NCBI GenBank assembly: GCA_903927345.1
Contig: CAIYMO010000030.1
Location: 1 to 64,000, forward strand
Direction of reading: 5' to 3'
DNA: 64,000 nt
DNA from: an uncultured Armatimonadota bacterium
Lineage (GTDB): Bacteria > Armatimonadota > Fimbriimonadia > Fimbriimonadales > Fimbriimonadaceae
Shown here piece after piece: positions 36,636-44,709 of the stretch; positions within the stretch are counted from its first letter, which is position 1; each line of letters opens with the position of its first letter. The notes under the pieces were generated by a model. The model was not told the origin of the DNA. It did no database searches and saw only the letters and a program-made list of their open reading frames with translations. Made by a program: the position numbers and the translations under genes.

Positions 36636-37015
36636 CTCAATACCCCCAGTTTCTTCTTTGCTTCATCAGCGGTGATCTCACCCTTCTCAAGCTGTTCCAA
36701 AATTTTCTTACGCTTGTCGGCGTTCTTATCGCTCCGCTCTCGCGTTTCAATAGGGCTTAAGTTCAGGGCACCCAACAACGTGTCGAGCCTCGCCCGTGCA
36801 GTTGGATAGCTGATTCCAAGCTCTCGCTCAACTCCATTGAGCATGCCTCGACATCTCAAAAAGACTTCGAGGAAATCGAGTTGCTCCGTATCCAGCTTCG
36901 CATACCGTGGAATCTCAAAGTTTCCCCGAATGGTGATGCCGGTCTCCTCGCTCGTCAGCTCGCTGATGAACAGTTCGCCACCGCTCACTGGATCCTTGTG
37001 CGGAATTCTGTGCAT
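36632..37015 (-). CDS. DUF2089 putative transcription regulator
   Basis: About 127 residues from ATG 37015, which has GGAGAG 7 bases upstream; an ATG at 37030 is an alternative. The core RGNFEIPRYAKLDTEQLDFLEVFLRCRGMLNGVERELGISYPTARARLD matches DUF2089 with its HTH-like segment. The usual N-terminal zinc cysteines are missing, replaced by HKDPVSGGELF. The C-terminus (KILEQLEKGEITADEAKKKLG) repeats the SHOCT-like hairpin found at the start of the DUF4097 partner. Confidence 0.82.
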   Translation of the reverse strand: MHRIPHKDPVSGGELFISELTSEETGITIRGNFEIPRYAKLDTEQLDFLEVFLRCRGMLNGVERELGISYPTARARLDTLLGALNLSPIETRERSDKNADKRKKILEQLEKGEITADEAKKKLGVLS

Positions 37016-37114
37016 TCGATTTCTCTCCATATGTGCCTGTTTACTTTCTAATGGTCGGACGCGTTGCATCCATCTTGATTGTTTGATGATGATTTTATTG
37101 ATTAGTTCGCTTGG

Positions 37115-37120
37115 TAGACT
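37115..37120 (+). promoter_or_regulatory. Leaderless -10 box of the M32 peptidase gene
   Basis: TAGACT ends 7 bases before the ATG at 37128; no SD site is present. Confidence 0.5.
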
Positions 37121-37127
37121 AAGAATT

Positions 37128-38612
37128 ATGAAATCTTCACTTGAGATTTTGAAGAATCGAATGGGCGATGTGAACGCCTTGGGCGCAGCAATGGCGATGA
37201 TGGACTGGGACCAACAGACCTACATGCCACGGGGCGGAGCCGAGGCTCGTGCCAACCACTTGGAGTGCCTTTCCAAGCTGCGCCACGAGATGTTCACCGC
37301 TGACGAAACTAGAGCGGCCGTTGAAGGTGCTCGTTCCGAAGCATCAAGTGAAGACGAAGTCGCTCTGATCCGCGTGATCGCTCGTGACCTCGATCTCGCC
37401 ACCAAGCTTCCATCGGAGCTAGTAGCCCGAAAGACGAAGCTCTCAGCAATCGCTCACGAAGAGTGGGTTCGAGCTCGGACTCACGATGACTTCGACGGTT
37501 TCTCCTCGACTCTCGAGCAGATGTTCGACATCGTTAAAGAAGAAGCCCACCACCTTGGCTTTACGGACCACATCTACGACGCAGTCACCGACCAGTACGA
37601 AGAGGGAGCAACCGCCGCGGATTGGAAGAAAATGTTCGAGGCTATTAAAGGTCCTCAGGTCGAGCTGGTCAAAGCCATCCAAGAAGCTGGCCACGTCGAT
37701 GACTCACGACTCTACGGAGAATGGGACCGCAACAAGCAGAGTCAATTCACCGAGAAAATTGTCTCCAAGATCGGATTCGACTTCAACCGAGGTCGACAAG
37801 ACACTGCTCCACACCCCTTCTGCACCGGCTGGTCAGTAGGCGATATCCGACTCACCACCCGCTACAAGCCGTACCTCGGCTCGGCAATCTTCGGCTCTCT
37901 TCACGAGGCAGGTCACGGAATGTACGAGCAAGGTTCGCCCGTAGAATGGGACCTCACCTCTCTCGCTGGCGGAGTTTCGCTCGGTGTCCATGAGAGCCAG
38001 AGTCGCACCTGGGAGAACATTGTTGGACGAAGCGAAGCCTTCTGGTCGCACTTCCTTCCAAGCTTGCAGGAAACCTTCCCCCAGATCGCCGATATCAACC
38101 TCGGTTCATTCATGCAGATGATCAACAAGGTTGAGCCATCGCTCATCCGTGTTGAAGCAGACGAACTTACTTACAACCTCCACGTTCTCGTTCGATTCGA
38201 AATCGAGTGCGCCGTTCTCGAAGGTTCGCTTGAAATCAAGGACCTTCCTGAAGCGTGGAACGCTAAGTACGAGGAATACCTCGGCATTCGACCGCCAAAC
38301 GACGCGCAAGGATGTCTCCAAGACGTGCACTGGTCGATGGGATCCATCGGATACTTTCCAACCTACTCGATGGGCAACATCCTGAGCTACCAGATCTGGA
38401 ACGCTCTCGAGAAGGATGTCAAGAATCCGTTCGACCTTATCGCGAACGGCGAGTTCGAGCCGATTCTTGGTTGGCTCCAACAAAACATCTACTCAAAGGG
38501 GCGCAAGTACACGCCAAAGGACCTTATCAAGAACGCCACCGGCGAAGAGATGAACGCTAAGTACTACCTCGACGGCCTTGGCGCGAAGTACCGCAAGCTC
38601 TACAACCTGTAA
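37128..38612 (+). CDS. M32 (Taq-type) metallocarboxypeptidase
   Basis: Cytosolic zinc carboxypeptidase of 494 residues, the usual family length. It contains MDWDQQTYMPRGG near the start, the zinc motif HEAGHGMYEQG (near residue 258), and the family segments VHESQSRTWENIVGRS, and GCLQDVHWSMGSIGYFPTYSMGN. The frame is open nearly 300 bases further upstream, but that part runs through the divergent DUF2089 gene and has no family similarity, so ATG 37128 is used. It removes C-terminal residues of peptides. Confidence 0.95.
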   Translation: MKSSLEILKNRMGDVNALGAAMAMMDWDQQTYMPRGGAEARANHLECLSKLRHEMFTADETRAAVEGARSEASSEDEVALIRVIARDLDLATKLPSELVARKTKLSAIAHEEWVRARTHDDFDGFSSTLEQMFDIVKEEAHHLGFTDHIYDAVTDQYEEGATAADWKKMFEAIKGPQVELVKAIQEAGHVDDSRLYGEWDRNKQSQFTEKIVSKIGFDFNRGRQDTAPHPFCTGWSVGDIRLTTRYKPYLGSAIFGSLHEAGHGMYEQGSPVEWDLTSLAGGVSLGVHESQSRTWENIVGRSEAFWSHFLPSLQETFPQIADINLGSFMQMINKVEPSLIRVEADELTYNLHVLVRFEIECAVLEGSLEIKDLPEAWNAKYEEYLGIRPPNDAQGCLQDVHWSMGSIGYFPTYSMGNILSYQIWNALEKDVKNPFDLIANGEFEPILGWLQQNIYSKGRKYTPKDLIKNATGEEMNAKYYLDGLGAKYRKLYNL

Positions 38613-38624
38613 GCAACGAGCAGT

Positions 38625-38659
38625 GAGTCTTCAGTCAGGCAAATCCTGACTGAAGACTC
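38625..38659. terminator. Hairpin between the convergent M32 and trpE genes
   Basis: Perfect 15-base stem at 38625-38639 and 38645-38659 with a 5-base loop. There is no long T run on either side, but its place between two convergent stops, 13 and 5 bases away, fits a shared terminator. Confidence 0.75.
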
Positions 38660-38663
38660 GATC

Positions 38664-40130
38664 TTAGAGACCCGCGTTCGCCTGCTTCAAGGCGTTCAAA
38701 CACGCCCGAGCCTTGTTGCAAGCCTCGGTGTATTCATAAGACGGGTCGCTGTCGAACACGACTCCGCATCCGGCCTGAACATAGCCCACGTCACCTTTTT
38801 TGTAAATCGTCCGCAGGGCGATACACAGGTCGACGTTTCCGTCGAATCCAATCACGCCGACTGAGCCCGCATAAGCGCCGCGCCGAGTGGGTTCAAGTTC
38901 ATCGATGACCTGCATCGCCCGAACTTTTGGAGCACCGGAAACTGTTCCAGCAGGGAAGGCGGCACGAATAAGATCGTATCCATCCTTATCTTTAGCAAGG
39001 TCGCCTGTCACGTCGGAGACGATATGCATTACGTGGCTGTACTTTTCAATGACCATCAAGTCGTTGACATTTACCGAGCCATACTTGCAAACCCGGCCGA
39101 GGTCGTTGCGACCAAGATCAATCAGCATGATGTGCTCGGCTCGCTCCTTCTCGTCGGCGAGCAAGTCGCGCGCAAGAGTTAGGTCTTCCTCTTCCGTCTG
39201 ACCTCTCCAACGAGTTCCGGCGATTGGTCGAACGCGAGCTTTTTCGTCATGGAGCGAAACCAAAATCTCGGGGGAGGCACCAATCAACTCAAAGTCCTCA
39301 AATCGAAGCAGGAACATGTAAGGCGATGGATTGATGGACCTAAGCGCCCGGTAAGTCGAAAGCGGGTGAGAAACTCCCGTGACGTTGAATCGCACCGAAG
39401 GAACCATTTGGAAGGCATCCCCCGCCGCAATGTACTCCTTCATCTTGGTGACAGTGTCTTCAAACTGCTGCTGAGTCTGGTTCTGGGTGACCACAGGATC
39501 TGGCTTCGTATCTACAGGAAGCGCCGGCAGTGGAGCCCTAAGTCGCGCGATGACCCAGTCAATCTCTTCTTGCGCGGTTTCATAGCCTTCTTCGGTACCG
39601 TCGGTGACGTAAAGAACCCGAATAATGTGCTTCACGTGGTCGAAGACGACGACCAACTGGCAGATCATCATCGCCAGGTCTTCTGCGCCAAGGTCATCCG
39701 TGCAGGTATCTGGCAGACACTCGAAGTACCGAACGATGTCGTATCCCATCATCCCAACCGCACCACCAAGGAAGTGCTTCATTCCCGGAAGCGGCAGTGG
39801 GTCAACCTGATCGAGTTCTCGCTTCAGAACATGGAGCGGATCTTCGCCGGTTTCAAGGGTTGACGTCACGGTCCCATTGGCATCGGTGATCCTCAGATCG
39901 CCGTTCTTCGAGCGAATGATCTTGCGCGGCCGAACGCCGAGAATCGAGTATCGCCCGACCTGTTCGCCGCCCGTCACTGACTCAAGCAAGAATGAGTTCA
40001 CTTGATCGTGCGACAGTTTCCAGTATGCGCTCACCGGGGTTTCGACATCCGCAAGGATGTCCTGGTAGACCGGAATCGCCTTTCCACGCTTGGCTAGCCG
40101 CAGATAATCTGGAAGTTCGGGGGTGAGCAT
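38664..40130 (-). CDS. trpE: TrpE, anthranilate synthase component I
   Basis: Chorismate to anthranilate, first step of tryptophan synthesis, with ammonia from TrpG. The 488 residues contain PSPYMFLL, GASPEILVS, RPIAGTRWRG, LIDLGRNDLGRVC, VMHIVSDVTG, FPAGTVSGAPKVRAM and GVIGFDGNVD, all typical of the chorismate-binding domain, and the N-terminal feedback-site region VSAYWKL (LLES nearby). No trpG or other trp gene is adjacent. It is divergent from leuD. Confidence 0.95.
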   Translation of the reverse strand: MLTPELPDYLRLAKRGKAIPVYQDILADVETPVSAYWKLSHDQVNSFLLESVTGGEQVGRYSILGVRPRKIIRSKNGDLRITDANGTVTSTLETGEDPLHVLKRELDQVDPLPLPGMKHFLGGAVGMMGYDIVRYFECLPDTCTDDLGAEDLAMMICQLVVVFDHVKHIIRVLYVTDGTEEGYETAQEEIDWVIARLRAPLPALPVDTKPDPVVTQNQTQQQFEDTVTKMKEYIAAGDAFQMVPSVRFNVTGVSHPLSTYRALRSINPSPYMFLLRFEDFELIGASPEILVSLHDEKARVRPIAGTRWRGQTEEEDLTLARDLLADEKERAEHIMLIDLGRNDLGRVCKYGSVNVNDLMVIEKYSHVMHIVSDVTGDLAKDKDGYDLIRAAFPAGTVSGAPKVRAMQVIDELEPTRRGAYAGSVGVIGFDGNVDLCIALRTIYKKGDVGYVQAGCGVVFDSDPSYEYTEACNKARACLNALKQANAGL

Positions 40131-40138
40131 CTAGGCTT

Positions 40139-40144
40139 AGGATA
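40139..40144 (-). promoter_or_regulatory. Probable trpE -10 box
   Basis: TATCCT on the - strand ends 8 bases before the trpE ATG; an overlapping TAATAT (40142-40147) is an alternative. Either gives a leader of only a few bases, so no attenuator peptide fits between promoter and gene. Confidence 0.45.
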
Positions 40145-40178
40145 TTACTCGGATGAAGGGATGTGACAAACTAGGATC

Positions 40179-40775
40179 GTGCCAGGATTTACCACTCATA
40201 TCGGCAAGATCGCGGTTTTGAACCAAGATCAGGTGGACACCGACCGAATTATTCCCGCCCGTTTTCTTTCTCGGGTGAGCAAGGCCGGATACGGTGAGCT
40301 TGTCTTTAGCGACGTGCGAGGTGGAGATTTCCCACTCGACCAGCCTGAAGCAGCGGGTGCATCCATCCTGGTTGTCGGCACAAACTTTGGTTGCGGCTCC
40401 TCGCGTGAGCATGCCGTGTGGGCCATTCAACAGGCTGGGTTTGCCTGCGTGATCTCACGACGTGATGCTGATTCACCTGGATACAGCGATATCTTTCGGG
40501 GCAACGCCGCGAACTGCGGAATGTTGCTGATCGAGCTTAATCCAACCGACCACGCCAAGCTCGTTGCTGCTGGCTCAGGCTCGTCCGTCACGGTTAACCT
40601 CCCTGACCAGACCGTGCTCATCGGCACTGAGGAGTTGAAGTTTGAAATCTCCGAAGCTACAAAGCTCGCCCTAATCGCTGGTCTTGATTTGATCGGGACA
40701 ACCTTGCAATACGACGAACTAATCGCCGACTACGAAGCCACTAAACTCGCTTTCGTTCCATCCGCTGTCGCATGA
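40179..40775 (+). CDS. leuD: LeuD, 3-isopropylmalate dehydratase small subunit
   Basis: Swivel-domain subunit of the aconitase-like enzyme of leucine synthesis. The 198 residues show QVDTDRIIPARFL and GTNFGCGSSREHAVWA, the family hallmarks, and RGNAANCGMLLIEL. The start is GTG. LeuC, which carries the 4Fe-4S cluster, is not in the window. The next gene overlaps by 4 bases (ATGA). Confidence 0.93.
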   Translation: MPGFTTHIGKIAVLNQDQVDTDRIIPARFLSRVSKAGYGELVFSDVRGGDFPLDQPEAAGASILVVGTNFGCGSSREHAVWAIQQAGFACVISRRDADSPGYSDIFRGNAANCGMLLIELNPTDHAKLVAAGSGSSVTVNLPDQTVLIGTEELKFEISEATKLALIAGLDLIGTTLQYDELIADYEATKLAFVPSAVA

Positions 40776-41317
40776 AAAAACTTTTCCTCATCGCCCTTCC
40801 GCTCTTAGTGATCGGCTGCCAAAAGGAAGCTTCTGCCCCTGCGGCGTCCTCTGCTCCTGGAGATACATCTTCAGCCCCAGTTGACGCCGGTTTCAACCCC
40901 GACCGGATCAACCAGCTCAAGGACCTTAAGACAGTCTCCATTGAGGCCCCCAAAGGCACCATGAAGCTCTGGATCATGGATACGCCGAGCGCACGTCAGG
41001 AAGGGATGATGTTTCTCGTGGATCGTGAGGTCAAGGACGACGAAGGCATGATCTTCGTCTTCCCCGAGACCCAGCCGGACGACGGCAAGCACGGTTTCTG
41101 GATGCACAACACGCCGCTCGGACTCGACATTGCGTATGTCGGCAAAGACAAGAAGATCGTCAGCATCGCTCAAGGTCAGCCCCACAACGACACCATGCTT
41201 GATCCGAAAGGAGAGTATCTCTACGTCATCGAACTCAAGCTCGGCCTCGCCGAGCGGATGGGGCTCAAAGTAGGCGATAAAGTAAAAATCCCCGAAACTC
41301 TCCGAACGGATGAGTGA
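40772..41317 (+). CDS. DUF192 lipoprotein
   Basis: Protein of 181 residues with a lipoprotein signal (MKKLFLIALPLLVIGC), an Ala/Ser/Pro-rich linker, and a DUF192 domain: QEGMMFLVDREVKDDEGMIFVFPE, HGFWMHNTPLGLDIAYV and KIVSIAQGQPH. DUF192 proteins are small beta barrels of unknown function found exported or membrane-bound. It overlaps leuD by 4 bases although the two have no obvious functional link. Confidence 0.88.
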   Translation: MKKLFLIALPLLVIGCQKEASAPAASSAPGDTSSAPVDAGFNPDRINQLKDLKTVSIEAPKGTMKLWIMDTPSARQEGMMFLVDREVKDDEGMIFVFPETQPDDGKHGFWMHNTPLGLDIAYVGKDKKIVSIAQGQPHNDTMLDPKGEYLYVIELKLGLAERMGLKVGDKVKIPETLRTDE

Positions 41318-41338
41318 CGTGAGTCCGTCTCGTTTACT

Positions 41339-42574
41339 ATGAAGTTCGTTGTTGCTATCCTAACGCTTTCGACGGCAATGTTTGCCTTCGGTCAGACAAT
41401 CTTCGGAGATGAGAACGCGGCTTTTGTTCTGACACCGGCTCGGGTCGTTTCAGATTCCTTCGTCACGTACGCGAGTTTTAGTAACGATGGAAAAAGGCTC
41501 ATCTACAGCCGGATCAACCCCAGCCTGGCGATGGAGCCAGAAAAGGCTGCGGCCGACTGGTTCGTCTACGATCTCCCGACCTCGCGTACTTATCCGATCC
41601 GGCTAAAAGGCATATCCGCCGCCTCAGATATAGGCATCTTAGGAGACGGGAAAAACCTCTTCATACGCGACGCGTCGGTTCCGACGCTGAACGGCTTTTA
41701 CAATCTTGAATCGGGACGTTTCCAAGCGTTCTTTGTAAAATCAGAAAGCGTGATTTGGGCAGGTTTGCACCCCCAAGCTCCCTTCATGATTGTGGAGGGC
41801 GAAAACGACACCGTCGGGGTTGTTTATCCGTTTGGAACTCCGTGGTTTTTCAAGCTGAGCAAGAGTTGGAGCATCACTGCGCCGTTTTATTCTGATTCTC
41901 AGGTCATTAAAATCCTGTGTGCTTCTCAGGGGCAACCAGTCCGGTTTAGTATTTGCACCGTCGTTAAGAGCACCGGATCCGTGACCTATGACAATGCCAC
42001 TAAAGACGTGGCCGAAAAGCTACTCAGTTTTTCAGATTCCTCGAGGTTTGAACTGAGTTTCAAAGAACCATATTGGAAAGTCCACATTGAGCCTGGGTAC
42101 GACGGAAAACCCAAGAAAACTCCCAGTAAGCTCGACGAATGGGCATATGTATGCGGAGATAAGTCGACCAATGTCCTTTTCGAGTGGGAGAATGATGTGG
42201 TGGCCTACTGCGAAGCAGGAGTTCTCCTGCTTCGAGAGATCAAGAAGGTCGACTATCAGCGTGCCCTGGATCTCACGGTTGAATTAAGGCACAAAGAAGC
42301 CTTGAGTGCCGCCAAGAATGTAGGGATTGCTTTGCTGATCTACGCTTCGGACGCGGATGACATTCTTCCGAACGGAGAGAACTTCATCGGAAAGCTTCTG
42401 CCCTACACAAAGGATGCAAAGCTCCTCTCCAATTTCAACTATACGTTTGCTGGGGGGCCGCTAGACAACATCAAAGACCCAGCTGGCACCGAACTCGGAT
42501 TTGTTCTCGGAGAGGGCGGTCGCGCCATCGTCTACGCCGATGGCCACGCCAAATGGGTTCCGGATAAGCCGTAG
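41339..42574 (+). CDS. Secreted propeller-like protein with pseudopilin-like C-terminus
   Basis: The 411 residues begin with a signal peptide (MKFVVAILTLSTAMFAFGQ). Residues about 25-310 are beta-rich with propeller character (YASFSNDGKRLIYSRI). Residues about 320-411 resemble the soluble part of H-X9-DG pseudopilins: AAKNVGIALLIYASDADDILP near the front and VYADGHAKWVPD at the end, compare FDGHAKWL in the pseudopilin at 61357. The prepilin helix itself is missing. Function unknown; it may bind or replace a pilus component at the cell surface. Confidence 0.75.
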   Translation: MKFVVAILTLSTAMFAFGQTIFGDENAAFVLTPARVVSDSFVTYASFSNDGKRLIYSRINPSLAMEPEKAAADWFVYDLPTSRTYPIRLKGISAASDIGILGDGKNLFIRDASVPTLNGFYNLESGRFQAFFVKSESVIWAGLHPQAPFMIVEGENDTVGVVYPFGTPWFFKLSKSWSITAPFYSDSQVIKILCASQGQPVRFSICTVVKSTGSVTYDNATKDVAEKLLSFSDSSRFELSFKEPYWKVHIEPGYDGKPKKTPSKLDEWAYVCGDKSTNVLFEWENDVVAYCEAGVLLLREIKKVDYQRALDLTVELRHKEALSAAKNVGIALLIYASDADDILPNGENFIGKLLPYTKDAKLLSNFNYTFAGGPLDNIKDPAGTELGFVLGEGGRAIVYADGHAKWVPDKP

Positions 42575-42863
42575 CCTGTCTCAAACTTGAAAACCTTGGT
42601 TGACTTTTGTGCTCCAGCGTGATGATAAGTAGATGCACAAATTTCTGACACAACTGTTCTGATCTCACCTTGCCCCTACGGCCCCCAAGCAAAAGCGAGC
42701 CACTAACACGAAGAACCACTACCACCCGAAAACAGACAACCCGACGCCTACCCATCCCTACCCAACAAAGAACGCCTACGGCCCTATTCAATGAACCTGA
42801 CTACCCAACCATATGCGTCGCAGTTCTCACGGATCTGATCGCTTAAACTAGGTGCCGCTAGCG
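42575..42863. other. Gene-free, G-poor spacer with a possible G-quadruplex
   Basis: Nearly 290 bases with no convincing gene. The + strand is rich in C and A and poor in G from about 42665 to 42800. CCTACGGCCC occurs twice, at 42675-42684 and 42775-42784, exactly 100 bases apart. The - strand of 42740-42763 has four GGG tracts with loops of 2, 2 and 8 bases. A 106-residue - strand reading frame crosses the region but looks like chance, since it runs into the end of the upstream gene. Confidence 0.5.
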
Positions 42864-42869
42864 TAAAAT
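42864..42869 (+). promoter_or_regulatory. Leaderless -10 box of the FmdB/PafA-like operon
   Basis: TAAAAT ends 6 bases before the ATG at 42876, so transcription would start at the initiation codon. Confidence 0.55.
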
Positions 42870-42875
42870 CCAACC

Positions 42876-43223
42876 ATGCCCATCTACGAATACGAGCCCG
42901 TCGATCGGGACTGCTTCATGTGCCCGAACCGCATCGAAGTCATCCAAGACATCGGAGCAGAACCCTACAAGTTCTGCCCCTACTGCGGATTGGATGTCAA
43001 AAAAGTCGTCAGTCGAGCCACCTTCAAGGTCGGCAACGAACCAACAGCGGATAAAGCCGCCAAGAAAGGATTCACCACCTACAAACGTGCCGAAAAAGGG
43101 GTCTGGGAAAAAGCCGCAGGCGAGGGTCCCGACATCATCACCGGAACCAAGGAAGACTTGGAAGCCGTCGAGGCAGAAAAAGCCGCAAAGCCCAAAATCC
43201 TTGACCTTAACGACGTAGAGTAA
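42876..43223 (+). CDS. FmdB-type zinc-ribbon protein with acidic-ended tail
   Basis: The 115 residues begin MPIYEYEPVDRDCFMCPNRIE and continue to FCPYCGLDVKKVVSRATFKVG, giving two CxxC knuckles (CFMC and CPYC) in the FmdB zinc-ribbon layout. The remaining 65 or so residues are charged, rich in Lys, Glu and Ala, probably disordered, and end LNDVE with a free C-terminal Glu. FmdB proteins are usually called putative regulators, with no firm function. It is followed 4 bases later by the PafA-like ligase gene, so both are in one transcript. Confidence 0.85.
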   Translation: MPIYEYEPVDRDCFMCPNRIEVIQDIGAEPYKFCPYCGLDVKKVVSRATFKVGNEPTADKAAKKGFTTYKRAEKGVWEKAAGEGPDIITGTKEDLEAVEAEKAAKPKILDLNDVE

Positions 43224-43227
43224 AGGA

Positions 43228-44706
43228 ATGGACAAAAGGGTCTTTGGGGTCGAAACAGAGTTCGGGTGCCTCGTCGCCGACGAGAACCTCGGAAAGCCCG
43301 AACAAGTCGTCGAAGAGATCAAGGATCACCTGTTTTATGACCGCAAAATCGGCGCAATCGACCACCATGCCCGAGACGACGTCTTCGAGCCCGCCGAAAG
43401 CGGTGGCTTCCTCCTCAACGGCGCACGGCTCTACGTCGATGCTGTTGGATCGCACCTTGAATACGCAACCGCAGAGTGTCAGTCACTGAAGGACCTTGTC
43501 GCCAATGATCGCGCCGGTCAGCGGTTGATTGTCCAGGCCCTCAAGGACCTGGGACTTTCCGAGGACTGCGCAATCTACAACAACTCTGTTGATCATTTCG
43601 GTGGCCACACCTTCGGCTGCCACGAGAACTATCTCGTCCGCGCCGAGGGCGAGCTGATGAACGGTGCGCTCCATCTCCTGATCCCGTTCTTGGTCACTCG
43701 CCAGGTCTACGCAGGAGTTGGCCGTGTCGGCGGGCATGTGCTGTACGAAGGCGATGCTCCGACTTATGAGCAACTGAGTCAAAACCCAATCGACTATATT
43801 TGGGTCTCTCACGTCTACGGAGTCGCCCCGGATCCCTCCGTGAAGTTCCAGCTCTCCCAACGTGCAGACCATATCTTGCGCACTATCGCGAGCAAGGTCA
43901 GGTTCAACCGAGCGATTGTTAACCCCAAATGGGAGACGATGTACAGCCAAAATGGCATGACCCGTCTCCATCTCCTCTTTGGCGAAGCTAACCAGAACGA
44001 ATATGCCTACGCCCTGAAAATCGGCACTACAATGCTTGCGATTCGAGCCTGTGAGAGCGGTCTGATCTCTACGGATCTACTGCTAGCCCAGCCTCTGATG
44101 GCGCTTCGAGATGTATCGAGGGATGACTCCTTCCAGTGGCTTGTCGAGTTGCTCGACGGCTCGATAGTTTCCGCACTAGACCTTCAGAGCCGCTACCTCG
44201 AAGCCTGCCAATCCTTCCGTGGAGAGAGCGACCAGACCGATTGGATCCTCACCGAGTGGGAGACCACTCTCAACGACCTCAAAGCAGATCCCATGCAGAT
44301 GGGAGATCGCCTTGATTGGGTCGCCAAGAAGCTGATCTGCGAGGAATACATGGCGAGCGAACAAGTCGGATGGGAAGACGACGCACTCCAATCTGTGGAC
44401 CTCGAATATCACAACATCGATCCTGCCGCTTCGCTCTTTTACGGCTGGCAGGAAATGGGTCGCGCCAAACGCCTGATTAGAGATCTCGACATCATGATCG
44501 CCCAAGCCGACGCTCCCAAAGACACCCGCGCTTATGGCCGGAGCAAGCTCGTTGAACTCGTTCTGAAGCGTAAAGGAGCACCGATCTACGCATTCGATTG
44601 GTCATCCGTCCAAGTTGACCGCCAACGCTTCACCCAGCTCCCCGAACCCCTCGACCCCTACACCAACCCGTTGGATCAATGGGGTCAGCCGATCTTTGGT
44701 TCCTGA
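43228..44706 (+). CDS. PafA/Dop-family carboxylate-amine ligase, PafA-like
   Basis: The 492 residues match the Pup ligase/depupylase superfamily: GVETEFG with the catalytic-type Glu9, NGARLYVD with Asp71, GSHLEYATAEC, NNSVDHFGGHTFGCHENYLV, FLVTRQVYAGVGRVGG, QLSQRADHI and LKIGTT. GSHxEYATAEC is PafA-like. The spacing from Glu9 to Asp71 lies between that of mycobacterial PafA and Dop, and the normally conserved NTRDEPH is replaced by NPKWETM, so it is a divergent member. In Actinobacteria PafA links Pup via its C-terminal Glu to substrate lysines. No Pup/UBact or proteasome gene is adjacent; the partner gene is the FmdB zinc ribbon. Confidence 0.85.
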   Translation: MDKRVFGVETEFGCLVADENLGKPEQVVEEIKDHLFYDRKIGAIDHHARDDVFEPAESGGFLLNGARLYVDAVGSHLEYATAECQSLKDLVANDRAGQRLIVQALKDLGLSEDCAIYNNSVDHFGGHTFGCHENYLVRAEGELMNGALHLLIPFLVTRQVYAGVGRVGGHVLYEGDAPTYEQLSQNPIDYIWVSHVYGVAPDPSVKFQLSQRADHILRTIASKVRFNRAIVNPKWETMYSQNGMTRLHLLFGEANQNEYAYALKIGTTMLAIRACESGLISTDLLLAQPLMALRDVSRDDSFQWLVELLDGSIVSALDLQSRYLEACQSFRGESDQTDWILTEWETTLNDLKADPMQMGDRLDWVAKKLICEEYMASEQVGWEDDALQSVDLEYHNIDPAASLFYGWQEMGRAKRLIRDLDIMIAQADAPKDTRAYGRSKLVELVLKRKGAPIYAFDWSSVQVDRQRFTQLPEPLDPYTNPLDQWGQPIFGS

Positions 44707-44709
44707 AAC

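Noticed and set aside
36837..37127. Upstream extension of the M32 peptidase frame
   Set aside because: It crosses the divergent DUF2089 gene, adds sequence with no M32 similarity, and a -10 box sits 7 bases before the ATG at 37128.
42471..42791. 106-residue reading frame on the - strand
   Set aside because: It overlaps the end of a + strand gene, is low in complexity, has no SD or -10 signal, and matches no known family.
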